Below, one piece after another: positions 51,201-60,896 of a stretch of 64,000 nt of DNA. Source of the stretch: Omphiscola glabra (Eukaryota > Mollusca > Gastropoda > Lymnaeidae); the NCBI GenBank assembly GCA_964017045.1, contig OZ024806.1, forward strand, positions 20,822,922-20,886,921, read 5' to 3'. A program made the position numbers and the translations under genes. Under the pieces are notes generated by a model. The model saw only the letters and a list, made by a program, of their open reading frames with translations, had not been told where the DNA came from and did no database searches. Position 1 is the first letter of the stretch; each line of letters begins with the position of its first letter.

Positions 51201-53905
51201 AGTTCAAATTACTTTGTTTTTTTCCCCTAAGTCACGCGCAGAGGCGTAGGTAGAGTTTTCGGTAACCGAGGACAAGATTATCGCCCGGGGACAAGATTCA
51301 TTTTAAAGAGCCTCCTTTTCTTTTTTAGACTCTCAAACCCATTATTTTCATCAATAATGTAATATCAAAGGACATTTTGGCGCCCCAACTCGCTTGCGCC
51401 CATAGGACATCTGCCCCCAGCCCCCCCCCCCCCCTTAGCTATGCCTCTGGTCACGCGCTGATAAATTTTTCCAAGCGCTTTCGAATTTTATTATTAAGAC
51501 ATAGTAAACTCAGATGAAAGAAACTCCACCAAATATAACCAGTAATTTAACTACTGAGATTGCTATAAAGATTCCTTTAAATAAATTTTCGTTCATCCGT
51601 GTCACCACGACGATCACCCTGCACATTTCAAATCATTCGATGATTTCTGGACTGGATGTGTGTCTGTGGGTGCGTCGATAACGAGACTCATGTTATGATC
51701 CTAGAATAGGCATTACTTTTGAGGATGTGTGAAGGCTTTTCCTAATTGCCTATTGAATTCGGAAGCTATTCTGTTGGCATTGTAATGTGGATGCCCTGAA
51801 ATCTACTTCAAGGGAAGAGATTCTGAAATCTGAAGTCTACGTTTCTGGAAGAGCGTCGAAAAGCTGATGAAATCTACAGATCTGGAAGAGTGTCTGGAAT
51901 CTACGTGTCTGTGAAATTGTCATCGCGCACCACCATCACTCACTGCCATCGCTCACCGCCATCACTCACTGCCATCACTCACTGCTTTCACCAGCAGAAA
52001 GAACTGCTCACCATAACATATCTGGCGAACCCGGCTGTAGCCAAGCTCGATAACAGGATTGCTGTCCAGATCATGTCAGCGTTTCTTCGCTCGTCACGGT
52101 AAAAAACCTGAGAGGAGGGGAAACCCATGAGTCACATATCTCATTGTTAAATCTATCAGTGTTAACAATTTCAAACAGTTTCCATGTTAACTTATCTTAG
52201 CCTGGCGTTAACTCAATATTTGGATTATATATGAACAACCAGCAGTAATGAATCGACACAACGCATTGAAGCGCTCAGTATGCTGTTGCACTGTGTGGGG
52301 TATACTATCAATCATGCATGTATATACTTATTCACTATGTGAGAAATGAGTGAAACAAAGTAACGGAAAAACCTTGGGGAAAAAATGATGAAACAAAGCA
52401 ACGAATGTGTTGGCAAGAAGCCTTCTTCGGGTGCTCTCCTCTTTCCCCTTGATGCGCCCTGTACCCTGCATTACAGAGGAGTGTTTATTTTTTTATATTT
52501 TATATCGTTTCTTCTGTCTTCGTACGCCGAAGAAGGCTTCTTACCTGCTGCCTATCCTGACTGCATTCTCTCCCCCTTATTAGGTGTGCAAACACTCAAG
52601 GGCGTATTTTTTCCCACTATGTGGTGTATGCTAACAGGCATCGGCGTATATACTTGTCAACCATGTGGGGTATAATATAAGTCATGGGTGTATATACTTG
52701 TTCACATGTACAATCCATTTCAATAAAGACATTGGCGCACTGATTTTTATACTCGTTTTCATTGCGACACCGTAATTGTCGTTTATAAAATTTCTCGACA
52801 GACAATTCAAGTATTGACATAATAATATCTGTTTAAGTAATTGTCTGTTTCCAATGCAATATGTTTTAATATTTTAGAGCATATGATTAATATGAAAGAT
52901 GAATGAATGATACTTTTTAGGTGTAATGCCTAAATAGCTCATTTTTATAGAATCATTATTATAAAAAAAATGGGTGCTGGGTGGCCCAGTGGTCTAGACT
53001 GAGCAAATCTCAAGTTGATGGCCCCACCAAAGCCCAGTCAAGCAAACACACCACCAGCACCCCGGGTGGATGGGACTCGTTAGCCTTGGACGGTAACTCA
53101 TCTAAGAGAAGGGAAAATTTGAATTCAAACCAGGAGACAGAATGATCAATAAATTGATCGTGGGGGGGGGGGGGGGGCGGGTCTGAAAATTTCACAAAAC
53201 ATGTATACAAGTAACGCACTTTATATGAATTCCAATTAGTGCCCCCCCCCCCTTTTCCCCCCAAACCTTGCAAACCGATCATTTTTTAACGCCCCTTAGC
53301 TATGTAAATGTTCTCATGAGCCACCCTCTTTCACACCGCAGATTTATTTCAAAAAATATTTCAGAAAAAAAAACAAGAAAATATTACGCACTAAAAGCGC
53401 TTGCGAGATTTTTTTTGTAAAAAAAGCTCATTAAGCGTTTTCATCGGGAATTGTATTTCGTGAAATCATTGTCATCATATTTCCTTCATCTTTCCTTTGA
53501 AAAAAAACAGGAACAACTGATTTTGGAGTGTTGGGGGGGGGGGGGTTGTGGCGATGAAATAATTGATAAAATCTTTGCGTTCGGCAACAAGTCTATGTGT
53601 CAAGGATGACGTGAAGTGGGTCAATTAGCCGTCCGAAGATTTTGCACGCCAACCAGCCAGCCACGAACAAAAGCGAAGTTGAATTTAAAAAAAAAGGATT
53701 TGAAATACAAATGTAATGAAGCAGCGGTACAGAAAATTATTAATCATAAGAAAGACGTTCAGAATTTGGAATTTTAAATTGATGAAGAAATCATTTTTAT
53801 AAAATTAATTTAAAATAAAAAAAAAAGCTAACCTTTAATCTGCAGCGGAAGACTGAAGTAAAGGTCCACGTAAGGTCTCCAACTCGGCAGGAAATACTGG
53901 AAAAT
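37998..53905 (-). CDS. Candidate secreted-protein gene, small phase-0 exons
   Basis: This is my own reconstruction on the minus strand. Reading from high to low coordinates there is a TATA box at 53931-53939 and a noncoding exon ending at 53833. An exon at 52012-52107 carries an ATG at 52074 with G at -3. Seven further exons lie at 50982, 50701, 44538, 42387, 40438, 39734 and 37998. Those after the start are 57, 51, 54, 135, 48, 165 and 186 bases, all multiples of three with phase 0 borders. The first 17 or so residues (MIWTAILLSSLATAGFA) look like a signal peptide. The rest is Pro/Gln/Ser/Thr/Asp-rich with few cysteines, suggesting a secreted disordered protein of about 250 residues. I recognise no family. 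An exon may be missing between 50701 and 44591, and this may be more than one transcript. Confidence 0.5.
38660..39155. repeat. 15-bp array
   Basis: About 33 copies of GGATCTGTGGTCCCA. Confidence 0.95.
39372..39690. repeat. 46-bp array
   Basis: About seven copies contain CCTAAAGACCTGCCCCGTCA and AAAGGCCCCAACCGCTA. It ends about 40 bases from the donor of the exon at 39734. Confidence 0.93.
39734..39898 (-). CDS. Minus-strand gene, exon with internal 10-residue repeat
   Basis: Fifty-five codons lie between GACAACACAG and TTTCG|GTAGAT, phase 0. The 5' half is three imperfect copies of a 30-base unit (DSTSTRQEVS, DSTSIQLDVS, then DRSTGRQQ). The 3' half reads HHYWRAPWWFNKGVS. Confidence 0.45.
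40438..40485 (-). CDS. Minus-strand gene, 48-base exon
   Basis: Sixteen codons (LPPQQHHGSKWTTHPA) lie between TCTCAACAG and CCTGCT|GTAAGTATT, with a strong donor. A second in-phase acceptor (CCCACAG) lies 12 bases in. Confidence 0.5.
40629..40826 (+). mobile_element. SPIN-like hAT MITE, copy 3, near complete
   Basis: This 198-bp element has a CAGTGGTTCTCAA left terminus and TTGAGAACCG right terminus. It has the SPIN hallmarks CCGCGACCCTTTAATACAG, GTGTTTTCCGATGGTC and AAAGGGTCGTTCGACCC. It is flanked by a perfect 8-bp duplication, TTCTAGGA. It has no coding capacity and would need a transposase supplied elsewhere. Confidence 0.9.
40895..41015 (-). mobile_element. 5'-truncated copy of the LINE at 63399
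   Basis: About 110 bases match the last part of the LINE at 63399 almost exactly (GGTACGTTGCTGCATCCAT, GCAACGGTTGGGGAAGCGAT). There are four tail units (TCTGGT on the plus strand) instead of two. The match stops at GCCTT near 41015. Confidence 0.75.
41425..41705. repeat. About 20-bp array, 41-bp super-unit
   Basis: CATAATTTAGAGTGCTTTGG and CATAGTTTAGAGTGCTCCGG alternate. Confidence 0.9.
41855..42245. repeat. Purine (GA-rich) tract
   Basis: About 390 bases are almost purely A and G, including a (GA)n run at 42198-42240. It could form triplex DNA. Confidence 0.9.
42387..42521 (-). CDS. Minus-strand gene, 135-base exon
   Basis: Forty-five codons lie between TTCACTCCTAG and AAA|GTAAGAG. Phase 0 starts VPNEEMDPGYSRLRQGSRAP and ends AKKEIPTKFK. 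About a third of the codons start with G in this frame, against about a sixth in the other open frame, so I prefer it. Proline- and tyrosine-rich composition suggests a disordered region. Confidence 0.65.
42540..44340. other. Intron-like region
   Basis: AT-rich DNA with poly-C/poly-A runs. 44130-44280 is GC-rich (CCCAACTGGCATTCAACCAC, GGCCGCGAAGCGGCATGCCG) and may be a dispersed repeat; it is not coding in any clear frame. Confidence 0.4.
44345..44545. repeat. 58-bp array made from a minus-strand splice donor
   Basis: About four units contain CTAGCCACATAAACTTACAT. On the minus strand most restore CCGAAT|GTAAGTTTATG, the donor of the exon at 44538. Confidence 0.85.
44538..44591 (-). CDS. Minus-strand gene, 54-base exon with duplicated donor
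   Basis: Eighteen codons lie between TTTACATTCAG and CCGAAT|GTAAGT. Phase 0 reads NQGNAFQHGTESIYPPPN. Another frame (TKATPFNTELNQFIRHR) is also open. The donor region is tandemly repeated downstream. Confidence 0.55.
44610..44868. repeat. 41-bp array, six copies
   Basis: Near-identical copies of AACCATTACAATATAAGAAT and TTGGTATATTTATTGGTATA. Confidence 0.95.
44964..45568. mobile_element. Solo LTR, copy 2
   Basis: This 605-bp relative of 11325-11933 begins TGTTGCGTACTG and ends CTACATAACA, with flanks CCAGG and TCAGG (4 of 5). Shared blocks include AGAATAATGGTTGGCTTGTA-like sequence and GGTCAAGAGAGACTATTTTT. The family (gypsy, copia, BEL or other) cannot be set from the LTR alone. Confidence 0.78.
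45570..46230. other. Region without recognised genes
   Basis: A minus-strand donor-like GTAAGAT at about 45970 has no convincing exon attached. Confidence 0.4.
46235..46440. repeat. 23-bp array
   Basis: About nine copies of AGCCATAATGAGAAGACAAA. Confidence 0.92.
46868..47050. repeat. 25-bp array
   Basis: About seven copies of GATCTACAGTGATGCGATGT. Confidence 0.9.
47225..47420. repeat. About 40-bp array
   Basis: About five copies contain ATACAGCTCTCTGCGG and CTCCCTTTGATTTG. Confidence 0.85.
47553..47647 (-). CDS. Linked exon pair, terminal member
   Basis: A strong pyrimidine-rich acceptor (TTTTATGTTTCAAG) is followed by 95 bases ending in TAA. The frame reads SVYLKFQIFPTHDVNVAAVT and ends LLLESDDD. 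Eleven of about 31 codons start with G, as expected of a true coding frame. The alternating hydrophobic pattern suggests beta strands. Confidence 0.55.
48478..48563 (-). CDS. Linked exon pair, first member (phase does not fit the main chain)
   Basis: A minus-strand exon begins at AACACAG and ends TTCTTCT|GTAAGAC. The only open frame contains VLAGAEDVKRVKGSWINLA and ends in phase 1. That joins perfectly, through a TGC codon, to the exon at 47647. Its 5' phase does not match the phase-0 exon at 50701, so an exon is missing, the acceptor differs, or this belongs to another transcript. The 21-bp satellite runs almost into its acceptor. Confidence 0.5.
48580..50636. repeat. 21-bp satellite, about 98 copies, two subfamilies
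   Basis: The left third is mostly CTGTCTGCCCCGTCATCACAT, less one base in some units. The right two thirds switches to TATATCTGCCCCGTCATCACG. Blocks near 48960 and 49080 share a rare CGGTCAAGACGCATGTCAG variant, showing local duplication. The period of 21 keeps several frames open. Confidence 0.97.
50701..50751 (-). CDS. Minus-strand gene, small exon
   Basis: Fifty-one bases lie between CTGTTCCAG and CCG|GTAAGG. The only open frame reads VLICMFKIPFDNIPTSP and is phase 0. The following intron contains the 2-kb 21-bp satellite. Confidence 0.6.
50982..51038 (-). CDS. Minus-strand gene, small exon
   Basis: Fifty-seven bases lie between CTCTCTCCAG and AAA|GTGAGT. Phase 0 reads VPQPSDNFFSGRCVPSADK. 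A second frame (FRNPVTISSLDVVCR) is also open, but it hits a stop when joined to the next exon. Confidence 0.6.
51239..51449. mobile_element. hAT-type MITE with perfect target-site duplication
   Basis: A 211-bp element has imperfect inverted termini, CAGAGGCGTAGGTAGAG on the left and CAGAGGCATAGCTAAGG read inward from the right. It is bounded by identical octamers GTCACGCG on both sides. The interior has no coding capacity and a long C tract. Confidence 0.8.
52012..52107 (-). CDS. Signal-peptide exon
   Basis: Ninety-six bases lie between a CCCCTCCTCTCAG acceptor and a GTGAGC donor. Only one frame is open. From the ATG at 52074 it reads MIWTAILLSSLATAGFARYV, a hydrophobic core ending in small residues as expected for signal-peptidase cleavage. 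Confidence 0.6.
52981..53160 (+). mobile_element. Possible tRNA-derived SINE
   Basis: GGTGGCCCAGTGGTCTAGAC matches an RNA polymerase III A box and its usual tRNA-like context. The B box (near AGTTGATGGCC) is poor. The sequence up to about 53160 is non-repetitive and noncoding. Confidence 0.3.
53833..53905 (-). other. Noncoding first exon (5' UTR) of the minus-strand gene
   Basis: The exon ends at AAAG|GTTAGC. The upper limit is an estimate from TATA spacing. No ATG is needed here because the next exon supplies a start before a signal-peptide-like sequence. If it is coding instead, its phase-0 frame is also open (DLTWTFTSVFRCRLK). Confidence 0.4.
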
Positions 53906-53909
53906 ATTC

Positions 53910-54507
53910 ACTTCCCCTCCACACATTCACTTTTATATAACAGGGTCGTCTGAGTCGGTTTTCTCACGAGCTTCTGCGCTCCACACCCGTAATTATGTTG
54001 GGGGTAGAGGATATGCTTAAACGCTGCCAAGCAGGTCTTTAAGACAAGTTTTTATTTGGAAACTATTTGAAACGAGTTGGCGCATGACTTTCAGTTAGAT
54101 CATGTATTGCATGGCGTTGAAACAACTGTTGCTATAGGCCTCAGCAGCAGGGTCGAACGACCGGGGGGTGGGGGGGGGGGGAGTGACGTACGAGTACTAG
54201 CCCCGAGGGCCAAAATCAGAAAGGGGCTACAACCGTCTTCAGATATGAAGTTAATGGTGAATTAAACGATAAAATACCAAGTATTGTTAAAGAAAAAATG
54301 GTGCCATTTAAAATAACTTTAGTGACCCACCAATGAAAGGCTTCATTTTCGATCCGGGCGCCGCTTTCCCTCGGCACCACTCTTAGTTGCAGATTAAGCT
54401 GCAGAGACAGATCAAGATATTAAGTGAGATACACACAGAGTTAGAGAGGAAGAGATAGGGTGAGTCAGAAAGAGATATATGGGGAGAGATAAGAATGGAA
54501 AAGAGAT

Positions 54508-54539
<32 letters not shown>

Positions 54540-55280
54540 CGATGGAGAAAGAGAGGGGAAAAGAGTGATCCCAATTCAAAGGTCATGACCCTAAATGGTG
54601 CATCTGGGTGTTTCTTTGTGGTCGCTCGGTAAATAAATAAACTAGAATATCCTGACTTAACAGAAATTTTCATTTTTAATTGTCGTCTCAAAAAGTAGTA
54701 AAAATGTCAAAATGCTGTATCTATTTTCATAATACGTAATCTATTGACTTTATACTGAAGCTATTTTCATAATACTGTGTCGATTTTCATAATGCTGATT
54801 TTTTTTTTTATAACACTAAATCTATTTTCGATATGTTTTCTATTACTGTATTATTATAATAATATTTTAATGGATTGCGGTCACGGGTGACTTTAGCTCT
54901 ACGTAATCGGATCACTTGTCCCTGGGTCACGACTCAAAGAAGGTTGGAAACCTGTGGAATACTTTATCTGTGTCAGTGACATAACCTCACATGGTGCACT
55001 GTGCATGGCTTCATATTTAAAAGCGATCTTTCCGTTTTTGTCAGAAGAAGAGTGATTGTACATCGGCAGTGGCAGATACGAGTAACATTAATCTATAAGG
55101 CTTCATTTATGGCAGCACCTCGTTTACAGTAGCGCCTCCTTTATAGTAGCGCCAGTCAATAAGAAAACACTTCACCGTTTACGTAGCGGCCATTGCCATT
55201 TCGGCGTTCCCGTTGTCTATTTTATGTCCATGAAAGCTTCAATCATCTCTGTCCATTTTTGACTAGTTACGCCCTTGAGT
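53910..55280. other. Region upstream of the minus-strand promoter
   Basis: Contains poly-G runs, a GA-rich tract at 54410-54560 and a decayed hAT-like end near 54920-54958. No exon is supported. Confidence 0.4.
53931..53939 (-). promoter_or_regulatory. TATA box of the minus-strand gene
   Basis: The minus strand reads TATATAAAAG here, a near-perfect TATA box. It is followed about 25-30 bases later by the predicted start of the first exon near 53905. Confidence 0.5.
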
Positions 55281-55364
55281 CTCTGTTATCTGCTCCAACA
55301 AGGTTTAAATAAAGCAATGCTACCTCGGGCGATGGAAGACCCGGGGGGGGGGGGTGTAGAGAGA

Positions 55365-55578
55365 GGGGGGGAAATATATGGTCCACCCATCGGGGGGGAA
55401 ATAGAGGGTCCACCCCTCAGGGGGGAAATAGAGGGTCCACACCTCAGGGGGGAAATAGAGGGTCCACCCCTCAGGGGGGAAATAGAAGGTCTGCCCCTCA
55501 GGGGGGAAATAGAGGGTCCACCCCTCAGGGGGGAAATAGAGGGTCCACCCCTCAGGGGGGAAATAGAGGGTCCGTCCC
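55365..55578. repeat. 27-bp G-rich array
   Basis: Eight copies of GGGGGGAAATAGAGGGTCCA plus CCCCTCA. Confidence 0.95.
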
Positions 55579-55781
55579 TCTCGTCACGTTTTTTGGTTGT
55601 GGGTGGCATTTTCGGCCAATCTTATAAACTAACTATTTGTTATGTATCAAATGTCTACTTTAAATTGTGTTGTTGCTTTTTGCGAGCTTTTAGTTTACGT
55701 GTATGTATGGCAAAGCAACTGATACTGATTGTGTAACTCGAACTGGAGCCTTATTAAAAAAAGTATTAACATCTGGGCCAG

Positions 55782-55915
55782 GGGCTCTTAACCTGAGGTC
55801 AGTGAAAATGTTCAGTGGGTCCGTCAGCTGCATTTTCCTTTGTAATTTTATTATTATAAGCTTTTGTCTAAGAAATGTCTCCATAGCCTTCGTCTGAATG
55901 GCAAAGGGTCCGTAA
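55782..55915 (+). mobile_element. Possible hAT half-element
   Basis: CAGGGGCTCTTAACCTGAGG is the kind of terminus seen in hAT elements, and AAAGGGTCCGTAAGAT lies near a poly-A stretch about 130 bases later. No matching right terminus is visible. Confidence 0.3.
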
Positions 55916-56394
55916 GATAAAAAAAAAAATTTTCTTTAATAATCCCTGGTCTGGGGGAGATAATTAACGGGTTCGGCGATTGGGGTTGGGGTTCGAGTGG
56001 GGGTGGGATGGAGGGACAGGTAGCACGGGTGAGAGCCGAGGTCGACATCGTGGGTAAGTCACGGCAACGTTCAATTACAGCGCGACCGATGTCGTCAGAG
56101 TGTCTGTACCCAAGACGGCTAAGTATAGGGCTCTAAGCAGAAGGGGAAAATGGTTTTAATTCCTGTTTATGAGATAGGACAGGTATTTTGGGGAATCTGT
56201 TTCTGTTTTAAAGATGTTGTTCCCCCCTCCCCTCCCCGCCACCACCGAAGACATTGAAAGTTACCTTGCGAAACCTTTAAAAAAAATAGAAATAATTTAC
56301 ATGACGTTACGGTAACAGCCTCGGTAGCAAGTGTTCCGCTAGTTAACACTATAACTATTAGGGTGACGACAACAGTGTGACGTCACAAGGTCAC

Positions 56395-56835
56395 GTTATC
56401 ACGCGACTCCTTGTTTTAATATCCATGGACACAAGCCAACACTGTGTAGTCTGTCTGACTCCAAGGACTAAAGGAGACACCACGTGACACAAGCCAACAC
56501 TGTGTAGTCTGTCTGACTCTCATGACTAACGGAGTCACCACGTGACGCAATCCGACTTTGTGTAGCTTTATTTGAATCTCCGGACTAAGCGAGACACCAT
56601 GAGACCCAATCCGACATTGGGTAGGTCTATCTGACTCTCTGGACTAAGCGAGACACCATGAGACCCAATCCGACATTGGGTAGGTCTATCTGACTCTCTG
56701 GACTAAGCGAGACACCATGAGACCCAATCTGACATTGGGTAGGTCTATCTGACTCTCTGGACTAAGCGAGACACCATGAGACCCAATCCGACATTGGGTA
56801 GGTCTATCTGACTCTCTGGACTAAGGGAGACACCT
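56395..56835. repeat. About 60-bp array with a hairpin in each unit
   Basis: About seven copies contain GACTAAGCGAGACACCATGA. CCCAAT-CCGAC-ATTGGG forms a 6-bp stem in the four most similar units. Confidence 0.9.
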
Positions 56836-57257
56836 CGTGATACAACCCAACATTATTTTGCCATGTAATTTTAGACGTTCCTCCAAAACCCCATAATTGT
56901 GTGGGCCCCTGACTCATTCATTATCTGCCCTTGCTTAATCTCAGGCACTGGTAAACGAAGGCTGCTAAATTAACGCTAAAGTTTTTTCATACTTGAGAAG
57001 CCAAAAAAAAAGAATTAATTTGGTGCATATTAGAAAATCCCCCCTCCCCAAACAGAAATGTATTTCTTCTGTTGTTATACCGATGGCTGAGTGTCTCCCC
57101 CTCTCTTAAAAAAATGTATAGAATTTTATTATACGTCATTTTAACTCTGCGCAATTACTAGATATGAGCGCATCTTTCACAGCTTTTAAAACTTCGTTAT
57201 TTTAAACTGAGCTCAAATGTTGATATGTTTAGGTGTGTGAGCCAGGTAGGTCGTAGG

Positions 57258-57449
57258 CTATTCATTCACATACAGGTTTGCAATGTCTGGGTTCTTGTCA
57301 GGGGGAGTATCCAGCTGATTCGCTACACACCGAGTTGACCATCTGCTAAATGTAATGTGTATGGAGAAGATTGAGGTCGCCGTCTTGGTAACCGGTTCAG
57401 AAATCACCAGATAGAGTACATCCGGAAGGGTACAACTGAAATTGTACAA
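57258..57449 (-). other. Unrecognised open frame ending DTPPDKNPDIANLYVNE
   Basis: The minus-strand frame of 63 codons has non-repetitive, gene-like sequence at its end (DTPPDKNPDIANLYVNE then stop). I suspect the end of a transposable-element gene but cannot name it. Confidence 0.2.
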
Positions 57450-57580
57450 ATGAAAATGTTACAAATGAAAGGGTACAAACGAAAGGGTACAAACGAAAAG
57501 GTTGACACAAATGAAACTGTACATAAGAAAGGGTACAACGAAAGGGTACCAAATAAGGGTACAAATGACGGGGTACACGC
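57425..57580. repeat. About 13-bp array
   Basis: GAAAGGGTACAAA and variants repeat about eleven times. Confidence 0.85.
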
Positions 57581-57698
57581 ACAAAAAGTATACCACATAA
57601 AATTAGTTTGGTTGTAGATCCCTTTAACTGGTTTGTAGACCCCTTTCATTCTGACATTCTTCTCCTTCTTCTATATTTTAAGGGCCCGCGATCAATGA

Positions 57699-57932
57699 AT
57701 GGATCATTCTGGCTCCTATATCCGTAGAGGGGTTCGCGATGTTACCGTGCGTGGTTTTGAAAGGGATAATTCACTGGTTGCAAGGGCTACTCTGCAATGG
57801 TATTATGAACTGAGGATTGGAAGACAGGAAGCGATAGACGCAAAGGTGTCAAGTGCAGTCGCCTCAACTGTTGCATTTGGGAGCTTGTTCATTGCTCATG
57901 TACCAGAAAATCTATACAGAACTCAAAACTAG
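57699..57932 (+). other. Unrecognised 77-codon open frame
   Basis: An ATG just after an in-frame stop opens 77 codons, starting MDHSGSYIRRGVRDVTVRGF. There are no clear splice sites or homology I recognise. It could be a remnant of a mobile element, since the AT-poor sequence differs from its surroundings, or chance. Confidence 0.2.
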
Positions 57933-58011
57933 TAACATACGAACTATAATCTATCGTCTCTGCACGATTTATGTTCATACATTTATCAAATTAAACTATA
58001 TAAATTTACGC

Positions 58012-58165
58012 CAGTGGTTCTCAACTTTCCTAATAGCGCGACCCATTAATGGCGTCCCAACCACAAAATTTGTTTCGTTGCTACTTTATAACGGTTAGTA
58101 TATGTGTTTTTCCGATGGTCATTCGACCACCAAAGGGGTCGCGACCCACAGGCTGAGAACAGCTG
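58012..58165 (+). mobile_element. SPIN-like hAT MITE, copy 4, internally deleted
   Basis: CAGTGGTTCTCAACTTTCC and CGACCCACAGGCTGAGAAC ends are present, with an internal deletion (154 bp). Flanking octamers share the last five bases (TACGC), a decayed target-site duplication. Confidence 0.8.
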
Positions 58166-58519
58166 TGCTACGCGATTTCAGCCAGTCAAATAGAAATATC
58201 TTCAAAGTCCGATAACTCAATTTATTCTTTGGATTCAGTTGCTACACAAATTATAAAAGGCAACCATATAATCAGTCCACATGTCGCCGTTTACCAAGTA
58301 AGTTTGCACAACCTTTGACACGAGCATTTTTTTAAAAAAAAATGTTAATTTTTTAATTTTTTTTAATTTTATTTATTAGAGAGAATGTTCAAAGTGTGAA
58401 ACTTTCTCTCACGTTTCCTATTTGGATTGATGAAATAGTTTTTATTTATCCACTGTTGAAATACGGCAATATCTAATGGAAAGCATGAAACATGCGTACG
58501 ATTTTAAAGTCAGTTTCGA

Positions 58520-58645
58520 TACTTTGGATAGCCTCACATTTTGTCTGGTATATACTTCGGATAGCCTCACATTTTGTCTGGTTTATACTTTGGATAGCCT
58601 CACATTTTGTCTGGTTTATACTTTGGATAGCCTCATATTTTGTCG
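58520..58645. repeat. 33-bp array, four copies
   Basis: ACTTTGGATAGCCTCACATT followed by TTGTCTGGTTTAT. Confidence 0.9.
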
Positions 58646-59084
58646 GGTTCCAGTTACATTTGATAGGACTAAACCTTGAAGTCGATCATGTGTGTTTAAG
58701 GATTTATTTAAAATCTCCATTAGCCAGAAAGGAGAAATTCTCTCGAAAGCGCTGTAACTTTAGAAAAATGAATAATTGTAATGACAAGTGCATAACTCGA
58801 AGTAAAGAATGATTCAAATTTTTTGTTGATTAAATGTTTAATTTCTTTTTATTTGCGCCCTTTCACTCTTCACGTGCGTGCGTGTCACTGCCTCTCTCCC
58901 CTCTCTCACTCTGTCTCTCTCTCTCTCTTTTGCGTGTTCACGTTATCACTCTGCCCCCTCTCTCTCTATCAATTATTTTTAAATTATTATCCTTTCGTTA
59001 ATTTTGGTGTGACGTTATCTAACTAAAAATGTTGTCCTAAACCCAATAAATGTCCTTTTCATTTATTTTTTAAAATTTTTATGT

Positions 59085-59410
59085 AGATATTAGCGTTTTT
59101 ATGTACATATTAAAGTTTTTATGTACATATGAAACGATCTTGTACACTTAAAAGTTTTCTTATAAATATTAATGTTTTCATGTACATATTACAGTTTTTA
59201 TGTACATATTAACGTTTTTAAGTACTATGAAAAGGTCTTGTACATTTTAAAGTTTGTATGTAGATATTAACGTTTTCATGTACATATTAAAGTATATTAA
59301 CGTTTTATGTACATACGAAAAGATCGTGTAAATTTTAAAGTTTTCATATACATATTAACGTTTTCACGTACATATTAACGTTTTCATGTACATATTAACG
59401 CTTTCATGCA
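59085..59410. repeat. About 20-bp AT-rich array
   Basis: About sixteen diverged copies of CATGTACATATTAACGTTTT. Confidence 0.85.
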
Positions 59411-60117
59411 CGATGCAAACCTCGTGAAACCCTAATTACAATTACTGATAATACATTAAGGGATTATAAGATAAACAGTTCCAGAGGTTCCCAGTCTGAC
59501 GAAATGTTCGGGCTCTTTGCGGATTATCTCTTAATGTCATATCCGATATTATTTGTTCGAGTACACTAAAGAGTGATTTTTTAATATTTTTTTGGGGGGG
59601 GGGGGGGGCGGCCTCCACATTATTTACTGACACCCCGATTAACGGTAAAACTTCCTGATTAACGCTCCGTCCTTCCAAAGAAACGAAAAAAAAAAAGAAA
59701 ATTACTAGCAGACCGGTTGACTTGGGTTCCTGTAAATGAGAACATTTACATGACACGAACTGGTTTCCCCGCGATCGTTGCTTCCGTACCTTCTTCTATC
59801 ATACAACTTTAGTGCCATTTTGCTGTTCCTTACTTTGAATATAATATTAAGCAAGAAAGAAATATTCTAAAAGGGACACTGCAACTTAAAATTACACTTT
59901 GATCTTTAAAAAAAAGTGAAAATGGAGTTTATTTTTTATGATAATGCATTTTTATTTGTGTTGCTGTAGTCATTGAATACTGACTTGTTCGAATCTGTCT
60001 TAGCACACTGCATCATGTCTTTCATTATTTTATAAATTTGCGCAGAGTTGTGATGACATTACAATATGTTTGCGCACCAATGTCAGTGTATTAAGATTGT
60101 TTTTTAAAAACTTCCCA

Positions 60118-60508
60118 AAAAGTGCAGTCAAAAAAAAGTGCAGTCCAAAAAAAAGTGCAGTCCAAAAAAAGTGCAGTCCAAAAAAAGTGCAGTCCAAAAA
60201 AAAGTGCAGTCCAAAAAAGTGCAGTCCAAAAAAAGTGCAGTCCAAAAAAAAGTGCAGTCCAAAAAAAGTGCAGTCCAAAAAAAGTGCAGTCCAAAAAAAA
60301 GTGCAGTCCAAAAAAAGTGCAGTCCAAAAAAAGTGCAGTCCAAAAAAAGTGCAGTCCAAAAAAAGTGCAGTCCAAAAAAAGTGCAGTCCAAAAAAAGTGC
60401 AGTCCAAAAAAAGTGCAGTCCAAAAAAAGTGCAGTCCAAAAAAAGTGCAGTCCAAAAAAAGTGCAGTCAAAAAAAGTGCAGTCAAAAAAAGTGCAGTCAA
60501 AAAAAGTG
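60118..60508. repeat. 16-17-bp A-rich array
   Basis: About 24 copies of AAAAAAGTGCAGTCC with A-run length varying. Confidence 0.95.
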
Positions 60509-60692
60509 CACTACTTGCACAAACTCCAAATAATGAATTTTCGCCTTTGGTCCACTGTGGTTGTTTAGTTTACTAGTTGGTTGATATTTTTACCAACTTA
60601 ATTCTTCAGATCGAGTCATTGATAGAAGTATGCAGGATCGTCTTAACGTCACTGGGGGTGGGGGGCAAAGCAATTAATATACTGAGGTCCAC

Positions 60693-60896
60693 GATAGCCA
60701 CAATTGAGACACGCAGGTTAACCCGAAAGAGCAATAGTAAATCGCCGACTGCAGCAACCATCCCTTGCCCGTGGTGCCAGAGACTATTCCGAGCACGGAT
60801 CGGCTTAGCAAGCCACCTACCAAGTCATCGTAGCCCACCTTCCCCCCTAACCGGATCACTGGATGGTCCCAGTCGATGTTGACGGACGAACAAAAC
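60693..60896 (+). mobile_element. 5'-truncated LINE 3' fragment with 14-bp target-site duplication
   Basis: ATACTGAGGTCCAC occurs at 60679-60692 and again at 60897-60910, bounding 204 bp. Inside, a frame reads CPWCQRLFRARIGLASH, the Cys2-His finger seen at the C-terminus of many animal LINE proteins, and a stop follows. The short length points to 5' truncation on insertion. Confidence 0.7.

Noticed and set aside
52981..53060. A functional tRNA gene
   Set aside because: Only an A-box-like motif is convincing; no cloverleaf and a poor B box, so listed only as a possible SINE.
54916..54958. Fifth SPIN-like terminus
   Set aside because: GGGTCACGACTCAAAG and GGTTGGAAACCTGTGG are only loosely similar, with no left end.
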